Origin: Phragmites australis
Taxonomy: Eukaryota > Streptophyta > Magnoliopsida > Poales > Poaceae
Assembly (NCBI RefSeq): GCF_958298935.1
Contig: NC_084927.1
Coordinates: forward strand, 11,622,001-11,686,000
DNA: 64,000 bases
Reading direction: 5' to 3'
The stretch's first letter is position 1, and each line of letters begins with the position of its first letter. This document shows, piece by piece, positions 11,449 to 20,867 of the stretch. Under the pieces are notes generated by a model. It did no database searches and was not told where the DNA came from. It worked only from the letters and a program-made list of their open reading frames with translations. A program made the translations under genes and the position numbers.

Positions 11449-12250
11449 CTTCCCTTGCGATCTGGACAATCCTTGGCGAAATGTCAAATCTCACTGCACA
11501 CAAAGCAAGACTGTTTTGCTATGTTCATCTTCTTCTTCTTGAAGGTGGTAGTTTTGTTTGGCTTATTATCTTTCCATTTGTTCTTATTGTGGAATGGTTT
11601 TTGCACCATATTGGTGCTAGTCTGTCCCTCGCCTCCTTTTAGACTCACAACTTTAGCCCGAGCTTTCTCCTCAACATCAAGAGACGCGATCAAACTCTCA
11701 ACAGTAATCTCTTGTCTCTTATGCTTTAGAATAGTGGTAAAGTTTCTCCACGAAGGAGGTAACTTAGCAACGATACCTCCAGCCACAAACTTGTTGGGTA
11801 CATTGATCTTGAGGGGGTTTGAGTTCCTTCACGGTGCATTGAACCTCATGAGCCTGCTCGACTACAGAGCGATTTTCAACCATCTTGTCGTCATGATACT
11901 GCTCCATAATATACAGTTCACTTCCTACATCTGATGCACCAAATTTAGCATTCAGTGTATCCCACAGCTCCTTCGCGCTTGTATGTGCATATACACATCA
12001 CAAAGACGGTCACCAAGAACGCTAAGAATGCTTCTTACAAAAAGTGTATTGGCATCCGTGAATGCCTTTTCCTGCTAAGCAGTAAGGGTTCCTTCCGGCT
12101 TGCCCTTAGCCACCCAGTAGACATTCATAGACGTTAGCCATAGAGTGATCTTGACTTGCTATCTCTTAAAGTGCACACCAGAAAACTTATCTGGCATCAG
12201 TGCATCGCAAAACCAGCCATTGATAAACCTAAGTGCCTACAATAAGGTTT
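11449..12250 (-). pseudogene. Copia gag remnant (UBN2/zinc knuckle), interrupted by the gypsy element
   Basis: Reading leftward, the fragments match copia Gag. An N-terminal piece contains LMPDKFSGVHFKR and a tryptophan-rich WLTSMNVYWVAKG stretch, followed by a region around YIMEQYHDDKMVENRSVVEQ. The longest open piece (11484-11786) contains KLPPSWRNFTTILKHKRQE. The zinc knuckle starts with CFVCSEI at the left end. Where the conserved Gly of the knuckle should be there is a TGA stop, and several other stops and frameshifts lie upstream. The gypsy element starts right after the knuckle, so the rest of this copia should continue beyond the left edge of the window. It is clearly dead. Confidence 0.85.
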
Positions 12251-13018
12251 TCGGATTGTTGGAATATAAGACATTTTTATGTTTAATTTAATCCATAAAT
12301 AATTAATAAGAATAAACTGATAAATTGATATGATCATATTACCAGAGCATAATATAGACATGCGTACGAAAGCACAACAAATGACTAAATCTACTATACT
12401 CGAAATTAGAAATCGCAGGAAATAAAATACGAGTAACATGATTTTTACGTACTCGTCCTACACTGTGGAGGTTGCTGAAGATGCTGGTTGCACCGTGTTG
12501 ATGGTACGATCGATCCTGCTGACGATGCGCCGAAATTGTTAATGATGACAGCGGGCAGAGCCCAAGCAACTAGGAAGACGAGCCGTGATGAAGAACTTGA
12601 GCAGTCGCGTAGAGTGCTTCCCAAAAACCTTATTCGCTCTCTCCTAGTGCAAGAACTCAAGACGAGGTTTTTGGAGACCTGCTCTCACGGTTGCCGGTGC
12701 ACGTCGACGCCGTGATGGAGTAGACTACAACGACAGCACAACAGAAAGAGAAAGAGGCAAAAACCCTATCTCTTATATAGACTCACATAATGAGAGCGTT
12801 CCCAATTTTAGAGCTACTCTCAATTTGCAGTCTATGTTTCGTGTATCCAAAGAGGTGGGGGTCCTTGCATACATATAGGAGGAAAATCCTCCACCTCCAC
12901 CTCTATTAGTAACATGGTACTAATAGAGGGTGGACTCAACATAGGTCACCTCTCTATAATATGGGTCTTTGAGATTTATTAGGAATTATTACATGGGCCG
13001 GACCCAATAATTCTAATA
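12251..13018 (-). repeat. Copia 5' LTR and leader (antisense)
   Basis: This lies upstream of the antisense copia gag. On the minus strand it starts near TTAGAATTATTGGGTCCGG, has a good TATA region (GTCTATATAAGAG at about 12771-12783 on the plus strand), and runs into an AT-rich leader before gag. The LTR/leader boundary is not clear and no certain PBS was found. TG at the start appears mutated to TA. The LTR identity is inferred from position and promoter-like composition. Confidence 0.55.
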
Positions 13019-13389
13019 GAGGAGGAGGAGGAGAAGTGAGCACCAATGTGGAGAAGCAACCACCATTCCCATCGTTGTAGTTAGGGAGACGAACGGCACA
13101 CTCGAGCGTGGAGGCGATGTGAGAAGAGGACTCCTTGAGACAGCAAGCGCTTTTGTTCTTGGCTTCGACCGATGATTATTTTTACTCCTGTTGCTTGGTG
13201 GGGTTTGGACATGGATCGTTTCAATTCACGTTGTTGCCAAATGCACTTTTGGCGCATCATGAAGGGTTTTCCCCGGTGTGGATCTGCTCCCATGGATGGC
13301 TAGGATTTGGGGCTTGTTCCCAGCCGATCCCGGCCTATCCAAACGAAGCTGCATAGGAAAAATTAAAATCATAGATTGGAATGCTACAG
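13019..13389. other. Unassigned spacer between two copia relics
   Basis: This is a mixed-composition sequence with a GAGGAGGAGG run at its left. ORFs up to 73 codons occur on both strands but match nothing I recognise. No repeats or RNA genes are seen. Confidence 0.4.
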
Positions 13390-15722
13390 ACCTTTCAGTC
13401 CTTAGATCTACATACTAAGGAATCTAAACTTGAAGTTTAGAGGATTATCAATTTACAATCTATTACAAATAATCAGTCAGATGCATTTACTAACTTCAAA
13501 GGTGTCACTAAATCTTATATTCCCGCTATCAATATGCCAGAAAGAGTGAAAATACCAAAACCCACTCAACTCCCAAATGCAAATAAGTAGTGGAGAAGTA
13601 TGGTCACAATGGATAATACCTCTCAAAAGCATTTGTGGAAACAAAGAAAGTTAACTTCTAAGGAAATAAATATAAATCAACATAAAGCTGATAGACACCT
13701 TATGGATAATCAATATCCAAGGGCTACAGATGTGCAACATCCAGAACTCAGCATAAATGTGCACACTGATTCATGTGATAGGACATCAGAACACCCTAAC
13801 TCTATTATTGTGAGAAATCACAAGAAGTTGGAAGGGGTAGATGAAATGTCCACTAATTATATTGATTCAGGAGAATCATATAATACAAAAACTACAATTG
13901 TTGATATCTATTTCTTCTAAAAATTAACCAAAAACCTCGAGGTAGATCCATAGCCTAAAACTATGGCAGGCTACATGAAGCATTCAGACTAGATCCAATA
14001 GAAGGAGACAATTAAGACATAAATAAGCTTGCTTAAAAAAAGAGGGATATTTACATCAGTAATACATACTCTCCACAATACCTTCCCTGTGGGATCAAAA
14101 TAGTTTTTCGTTCGCAAACAAAATGTAAACAATGAGCTGGTGAGATACAACGCAAGACTTGTACTACAAAGGTTCATGCAGAGACCCGACATTGACTTTA
14201 AGAGACTTATTCTCCGGTCATTAATAACATTCTGATACTTTATATCTACGGCCGTTCAAAAGAACTTATCCATGTAGTTAATGGATATAGTGACCGCAGT
14301 CAATTCGGATATTTACATTAAGGTCCTTGAATGACTTAAAATTCTGAATCCAAACAATATGTATTGTGTTGAACTTAATAAGTCATTATATGGCTTAAAG
14401 CAGTCGGGTATGATGTGGTACAACCAATTGAGCGAGTTTATTCTATAGAAGGGTTACTTCAATAATGATGATTGTCTATGTGTGTTTACAAAGAAATCTT
14501 TAAATGGATTCTATATCACCTCAATATATGTCGATGATCTTAATATCATTGGAAACATACAAGATATAAATGAAGCATGTAATCATCTAAAGATGAATTT
14601 TGAAATGAAGGATATGGGTAAAATTAATTTTTTCTTGGGTCTTCAATTCGAGTTCTTCCCTTAGGAATACTTGTGCAAAAGTTTGCTTATATCCAAAAGA
14701 TATTAGAGAAATTCAATATGGATAATGCATATCCATCAAAAAACCCTATTGTCACAAAAACTCTTGATATGAATAAAGATCCATTCAGACCTAAGGAGGA
14801 TGATAAAGAGATATTAGGACCTGAAGTCCCATATCTCAGTGACATTAGAGTGCTAATGTATCTTACAAAATGCAGTAGGCTTGATATTGCATTTGCAGTG
14901 AATTTACTAGCTGGACAAAGCGTAACTTCAACTAAATGCCATTCGGTAGGAGTAAAAAATATCCTCAGATATCTCAATGCCACTGAAGATCTTAATTTAT
15001 TCTAAAAGAAAAATCAAGATATGTGTTTGATTGGATACACAAATACTAGCTACTTATCAGATCCACATAATGCCAGATCTCATACGAGATTTGTATTCCT
15101 ATATGATGGGACGACCTTTTCTTAGAAGTCATCTAAACAGACCCTTGTGATAAAATTATTTTGAATTAATCGCATTATATGAAGCATCATATGAATGTAT
15201 GTCTCCACATATGGTTAACCACGTACAATAGTCATGCAGTATTGGTGCATTAGTGTCACCAATAATTATCAACAAAGATAATTTAGCTTGTATTGTACAA
15301 ATATAAACTTATATATAGAGCAACATTATAAAATATATTGCTTCAAAATTATTGTATCCGTATGTATTATAGAAAAATGTAGAGATAAAAATTTTGCAAA
15401 TAAAATATTATAATAATTTCATAAATTGGTATGAGAAAACTTCAAGATTTGTAAAGTTTAGAGAGAGAAAATCCCTATATATAACATGTTATGATCAGAT
15501 CATAAATATTATACTCTTTTCCTTTATGGTTCCTCATATAAGGTTTTAATAAGGCAATATCAATACAAGCATATACATATGTCAGATTATTTTTCTCCTA
15601 TTTTTCTTATGGATTTTGAAGGAGTTTTTTATAACATATTATACATATATATTTTGTCATAGGATTGTTAAAAGAGTATTTAACTTGTCTTATTTAGATG
15701 ATGATCTTTTGATTAAGTAGGA
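13390..15722 (+). pseudogene. Degenerate copia pol (integrase end, RT, RNase H)
   Basis: Conserved copia blocks can be read across several frames. A linker contains SYIPAINMPERVKIPKPTQ. RT blocks follow: SLYGLKQSGMMWYNQL (about 14380-14440), IYVDDLNIIG with the catalytic YVDD (about 14527-14556), and FFLGLQ (about 14629-14646). Then come YLTKCSRLDIAFAVNLLA (about 14859-14912) and an RNase H segment, LIGYTNTSYLSDPHNARS, at about 15030-15083. Stops (for example after LGLQFEFFP) and frameshifts break it throughout. The C-terminal RNase H fades into AT-rich DNA before the LTR at 15724. Orientation is opposite to the copia at 11449-13018, so it is a separate element. Confidence 0.85.
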
Positions 15723-15723
15723 G

Positions 15724-15883
15724 TGTTACGAAATTATGATCAAAGAGCAACCGTCCATAGTGGTTATAGTTGTAAGCGGGTGTCTCCCTTCCCTCTCTCT
15801 GTATATATCTATGTATGTGACAATATCAAATGAATGAAACTACCGTTTCACTCTCTTACTTTCGAATCTATGTTGATCCTGTA
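15724..15883 (+). repeat. Short 3' LTR of the copia relic
   Basis: A purine-rich stretch (AAGTAGGAG) precedes TGTTACGAAATT at 15724. About 160 bp follow, containing TGTATATATCTATG and an end like a copia U5. The last bases read GTAA instead of CA. No matching 5' LTR was found within the window. Confidence 0.5.
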
Positions 15884-15885
15884 AG

Positions 15886-16025
15886 GCCTCGTTTGAATTT
15901 TGAGATATGAGAGGTAGGAAAGAGAAATATGCATTTAAAATTTAATCTTAACCATTCACTTACTTTTACTTTTTTATCCTAACATTCCATTCATTTCCCT
16001 CACCTATTCTAAAGAAGTCTAAATG
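15886..16025. mobile_element. Tourist-like MITE candidate
   Basis: This short insert starts GGCCTCGTTTGAA right after a TAA and ends near TCTAAATGAGTC. The ends are weak inverted repeats of the GGCCTxGTTT type common in Tourist MITEs. The second TAA is not evident, so the right border is uncertain. Confidence 0.35.
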
Positions 16026-16622
16026 AGTCGTGGCTACTAGACCGACTCGAGGCACGACACTGTAGGCATAACTCAGTCACGGCACGGCCTGAGCCGAGAC
16101 GGACCGCCGAGCGTGAGGCACGGCATGCCGACACGGCTCAGCTGAGTCAGGGTTGGCATGGGCACTGCCCAGCTAGGTATGATTCAGCCCGATACACATG
16201 GGCCATGCTATTTCAGATCGTGCCGAAGCTAAACCCATGCTGAATCAGTCCGAGTAACCCATTTAATCATCTATAGCCTATTTCACCCCCTCTTTTCCTA
16301 GTTTGAAACCAAGGCCTAAGGCTATCTCTGGAGAATCTGTATCTCCATTTCACAATACTGTTGCAACGCGTTTTGGTATCTTTTAGTTATTGAAGGCAGC
16401 TTTATCTAAGTCTAACAGAATCGGTTTCTAGTTCAACAGTGACGCGGGTTGCTGCTTCGAGCGGCAACTTTGCCGAAGGAAAAAGGACTCCGCATTACTG
16501 TTGCTGTGTATGACTATAGGTCCGAAGAGACGGGAGAGTAATGGAAGATAGGAAATAAGATAGTCATTGAAGATGTTAAAAAATAGAGGATGCTATAATA
16601 ATATTAAGGAAAGCTGTAATAG
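16026..16622. other. Unassigned, includes GC-rich degenerate repeat
   Basis: The part at 16030-16260 is rich in CACGGCACGGC-like and GCACTGCCC-like motifs, which resembles end regions of grass hAT or Mutator elements, but no TIR pair or target duplication could be fixed. The rest (16261-16622) shows nothing recognisable. Confidence 0.3.
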
Positions 16623-17199
16623 TATTATAAGAGATAAATTTTTAGAATGTCGGCTGGAGATGGGTTAACAGTTTTTCCGCCCCAATCTCCGGCGCCACCA
16701 AATCCTCGACGCCCAAAATCCTCCACCACCCAATTCCTCCGCCGACCAAATTCGCCCGCTGCCCCAAACGCGCTGCTTAAGGCCCCTGCGCCCCAAATCC
16801 TCCCGCCGCCGCATCTCGTCAAAACGCGCCGCTCAAGGCCCCGCCGCTCCAAATTCTTTGGACAGAACCGGTCTACAATGACGCCGAGGAAAGGTACTCC
16901 ATGTTCTTCGCCATTCAATCCTGTTGTTTCTTTCCTCGCCAATGGATGCTCCTCTGCGAGCTAGCTCGAAGGCGGATGTCTTTCGGGCAAGGCGGGGCCT
17001 TGAGCAGCGATGGTCTTGCCTCTCGATGGTTTTGCTTGTTGGGTTTTGTGTTGTAATATGTTGCTGAAAGTGCTGTTAATGCTGAGCAAATCTCCTTTAC
17101 ATTTGCCGATTACCTGATCCGATGCGCAATGCAAGACTACAATGGTAATGTTCTTGCTCTGATCCTGTTGATTTTGGGAAGTAGAGCAGTTCACTGACA
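16623..17199 (+). other. Possible low-copy exon-like sequence
   Basis: A CpG- and proline-codon-rich block has open frames on both strands (105 codons each, 16647-16964 plus and 16625-16942 minus). The plus frame contains a basic stretch and AAAGGTACTCC, which could be a splice donor. This composition differs from the AT-rich repeats around it and resembles a 5' exon of a plant gene. I recognise no domain. It could equally be part of an unlisted transposon, so it is kept as a non-coding call. Confidence 0.25.
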
Positions 17200-17217
17200 G
17201 CAGAACCCTCGCCAATA

Positions 17218-17799
17218 AAAAAGAGAATCTTTACAGTATACCATGATACTAGATGATGGAGAGTATCATTGTTGTGATCCAACCGTTCATTTTAGTATGT
17301 ATTATTGTAATTATTTTGATACCCTTAGGGGTAATTACGTCATTGACTGACCGAACTTCGGACCTTCGCCATCCATCATCGACCGACCGACGGAGAGTGG
17401 AAACCCTAATAAATGAAATGAACAGAATAAGTGAAAGCTTATCCGAAGAATAAACTAACATTTTGATCTTCCCTAATTAAACATATAATTTACAAGTTTA
17501 TCATGGTTTTTTTCCAATCCTACCCTTATGATACCCATGATACTCTTTAATGATACCCATGATACTGATGGACGATAGAGTATTATTGGACTAATCTAAA
17601 CCACCGGATGAAGAAAATGGACGGCATGCACTTATTTAGGTGTACTGTAAAAGTCCTCATAAAAAAACTCGACCAAAGAGCTAGGTGGATATTATAAATA
17701 AGAAGAAATAGATATCTAAATTCGTGTCGAAGAGAATTTGAACCTAAGTAATTTAGATGTACATTTACACTCTAACCAACTGAGCTAGGCTTAGTTCCT
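17218..17799 (-). mobile_element. tRNA-derived retroposon with 18-bp direct repeats
   Basis: On the minus strand the right end has an RNA polymerase III A box, TAGCTCAGTTG (plus 17777-17787). A B-box-like GTTCAAATT follows (plus 17735-17743), as in a tRNA head. The left end finishes in TCTCTTTTTT on the minus strand. Direct repeats GCAGAACCCTC(G/A)CCAATA at 17200-17217 and 17800-17817 (17 of 18 identical) flank the block, as for a LINE-mobilised SINE. The middle (17231-17650) has weak inverted ends (TTACAGTATACC and GGTGTACTGTAA) and may be a MITE nested in the SINE. The family is not named. Confidence 0.6.
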
Positions 17800-17817
17800 G
17801 CAGAACCCTCACCAATA

Positions 17818-18639
17818 GAGGTAGCATCTTCTGCTCGAAAACATGTCCAACATTATTCTGAACTTCTCTGCTTGATAACATGCCGAGTTTGATTTGTACT
17901 TGCAGAGCTGAGAAGAGCTGAAGATTTGAATAACACGAAGAGCTGAAGATTTGAATAACACGAAGATCTGAGAAGAGCTGAGAAGGTCCTGTTGACTCTT
18001 GTAGTGTTCTTGCAGAGCTGAAGATTTTGTTCACGTTTGGTCGAGCAGAGGTATGCATCGTGAGCCAGAAGGATTTGTTCTTGCAATCCTACAGTTTGAT
18101 CTTTCACACAGGTTAATTGTTTACCTTGTGTAAGCATTTTTCAGTATTTGTGTAATGATTCAGGATTCTATTTCTTATGTTCCCTGCCAAGTCAATTTTA
18201 GGTGTTGGGCTATGGTATTAGGAGTCTTTTTTGTGTTCTGTCTCTTAAGAACATTGCTCCCAGGGAAATTGGGACAGTGGCTACATCCTCTCTATATGAT
18301 ATGTTACCATGGATTGGATGGTATTTCCTGGCATATTTCGTTGAACAACTTTTATCTACTATGCCAGTCACTTACTGTTAGAGAACACTTTTTCATGCTA
18401 ATGTTACAGTTTACCATTATATTTCACCCGGTTAGAGAAATTGTTGTGCTTTGAACGGTGAAATGTAGATGGTTGACATTGCCAATTGTCCGAGAAGAAT
18501 ACTAGTATTGTTTGTAAGTTGTTTGCAGAACAAGTGTGGAAATTGTTCGAATACCCATTTGAACAATGTAATTAAAAAATGTGATTGAGAAGTTTTAAGA
18601 GGGGACTGAGCTTTTGTACAATAGAGACCAATTTAAGAA
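17818..18639. other. Unassigned sequence with a local 27-bp duplication
   Basis: This follows the retroposon. A unit like GAAGAGCTGAAGATTTGAAT with ACAC is repeated at about 17911-17965, and related GAGCTGA words continue to 18010. A 99-codon frame (18155-18454) has no recognisable domain and low-complexity hydrophobic content, so I do not call it a gene. Confidence 0.3.
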
Positions 18640-18750
18640 CAAATGGGCTAAATTAAAAGGCAGAGAATGTTGACGTGCATTTTGGGGATTGAACTTGGTA
18701 GTTGCACGCACTACCTCATCACGATATCGATAACTCAACCGGTGTTTAGA
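18640..18750 (-). mobile_element. Possible SINE head fragment
   Basis: On the minus strand the sequence reads from CACCGGTTGAGTTATCG to AGTTCAATCCCC (the plus strand has GGGGATTGAACT at about 18693-18704). GTTCAATCC matches the Pol III B-box consensus. The A box is poor and no target duplication was found. Confidence 0.3.
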
Positions 18751-18879
18751 AGTTATGGTTTTGGATGGTCTGTCGTTCGTTTTGTTAAGTTTCGTGTTTG
18801 GAAAAACTGTTTTGTATATGTTGTGGTAAGACGCTGGTAGTGTCTTGAAAATTTCTATATGTTGTTTATATCATATATT

Positions 18880-18987
18880 GTCTGCTTTCTTTTTTTTGTG
18901 GTCAGTTATGCCGCCCCTATAGAGAAAATACTATCAAAATTTTCCATTTTCAAATAAATATGCTTAGTTGTAAAGTAGGGTGTTACA
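18880..18987 (-). repeat. Terminal fragment of a gypsy LTR
   Basis: The minus strand begins TGTAACACCCTACTTTAC, a typical start of grass gypsy LTRs, and continues AT-rich. The rest of the element is not recognisable. Confidence 0.4.
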
Positions 18988-19869
18988 TTTTGAATGGCAA
19001 AGCACGAGATGCATTTTATTAGGCCAAAGTTTTTGACTAATTAATATCGAGAATGATTTAAGACTCGATTTGGACACTTGACTTTGTTATTAAAGCTTGT
19101 CTTTGAGCTTATCGAAGTAAGCCTAGTGCCCTCACAAATTAGCAACACGGGGAATAAACTTAGCTTCAAGCGTTGACATGTGAGACCCACTATCAATACC
19201 TTGCTAGGACTACCGAAAACGATTCTTAAACCTGGCGATTTATCAAACCCATGATAAATTACTTGGTGCAAAGTGCATTATATTCGCTAGCGCACACTCT
19301 TACGCCTTTGAGACCTATCTTTGTCAAATACGCTATTCGTTTAGTACTAGTTGCCCAGTGTAGACTAGCCCGTTGTCCATGTTAGCTACCTCGTCTTTAT
19401 CTCTTAGCCTCTTCACATTCCAAAAGACTCCTAGGAACAGTTCGATGGTCGTCGTGCTAGATCGTGCCGTCAGTGGAAAGTGATGTTAGTTAATGGGATT
19501 TATTCTTTGCTATAGCTCCTGCCCTAACAGCATTAGCGCCTGGTTTATGAGATGAGATGTGGTACGTAGCAGCGTCAATCGATCGATGTTCGTGCAGTAT
19601 AAGTACAGGTGTGGCGTCTGCGTCTGCGTTTAATATAATGGCAGAGTTAGTGATGGAACGGAATGATCATCATGACCTAGTATTTTTTTTTACGACAGTT
19701 AACCGCCGAGGAAAAAAATACGAGAGGCAAAAATTATCTGCGGGTGATATACCTGAGGTTATGGGTTCACGATATCTGCCGGGAAGAAAAATCGACGTTT
19801 CCTGTGCTTTTCGTTTTTTTTTCCAGGAGATCTTTCCTGCGTGCACGGTTTCTACGGGCCAGTTTTTCT

Positions 19870-19907
<38 letters not shown>

Positions 19908-20490
19908 TTTGCGTGCTGTTTGCGTCAGAGCATCGCTTAAGATATTGATCATGAAAGAAGTGCTTGCCCGAGTTCCAGGATTTGCGATCTGTCTTTTCTT
20001 CATCACATCGAAAGTTCGTAACTGAATTTTTGTCACGTTGTAAACCTAGACGGTCAAGGTGTGGCGGACAGGCTCGCAGTCCAGTGGACAGAATGAAGGC
20101 TCAACTATATGAGGAATAAATGAGCTTTAGGCTTTAGCACGAAAGTTTCGGCGGTGGCCTGGTAAGCAAAACGTCCTATAAAAAAACCCGACTAATACAC
20201 GGCCTATATGCACGTCTCGATTAGGGGAAACACCTGATTAACAGGTCACCCTTTCTAGTCACCCTGCATATATGTTCAGAATGCACGGAGTGCGTGGCAA
20301 CGCTTGGCCCACATGTCTCCCACGTATGAAAAGAAGAGTACGTTACGCTTTCTCGTGAACCTTTCTTATCTCAATCTGATCATAACCTTGTAAAACTGGA
20401 AAAGTTTCGAAAACAAATCAAGATAAGTGAGCAGTGAGTCAGTGTGATTTCCTGAGGGGAGACCTTATACCAATTCGAGGGCAGATCATG
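18988..20490. other. Unassigned AT-rich DNA
   Basis: No coding or transposon signature was found on either strand. It contains an (AT)n tract at about 19869-19910 and short homopolymers. ORFs up to 108 codons run through the (AT)n tract or its flanks and are not convincing. Confidence 0.4.
19869..19910. repeat. (TA)n microsatellite
   Basis: About 20 TA dinucleotides with a single AA interruption. Confidence 0.9.
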
Positions 20491-20493
20491 TGA

Positions 20494-20755
20494 GCAATTC
20501 GATTTTATTTACAAGAAAATTCATACAAATTTAGAAGCAAATCCATATAAACTCAAAAGAAAATTAGTACGAACTCAAAGAGCAAAAATTTAATTTACAA
20601 ATAAATCCATACAACTCACAGAACAATTCTATTTCATTAACAAGTAAATATCCGTAGCAATTCATTGAGTAAAATTGATCCAATTTACAAGAAAATTGAT
20701 GCCAACTTAGAGAGCATATTTGTTTCAAGTTTACAAGCAAATTCATTCAGGGCTG
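20494..20755. repeat. Degenerate tandem repeat, about 44-bp period
   Basis: Six diverged units can be laid out. Each contains a word like ATTTACAAGAAAATT, then a CATACAA-like word, and ends in (A/G)GAGC. Unit lengths are about 40-46 bp. Motif spacing supports this better than identity does. It ends about 110 bp before LINE ORF1. Confidence 0.55.
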
Positions 20756-20867
20756 CATAGGGCTTCAAAGGTTCAAGACACCGCATGAGCATCACTAGAG
20801 AAACATCACAAACACGGATCGTTGAAAATTCGAGTGACGAAATAAGAAAGAAGCAAAACTGAAGGTC

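Noticed and set aside
17735..17787. Functional tRNA gene on the minus strand
   Set aside because: A and B boxes are present but no cloverleaf acceptor stem or anticodon arm could be built; a SINE head fits better.
18155..18454. 99-codon hydrophobic ORF
   Set aside because: No recognisable domain, biased composition and no gene structure around it.
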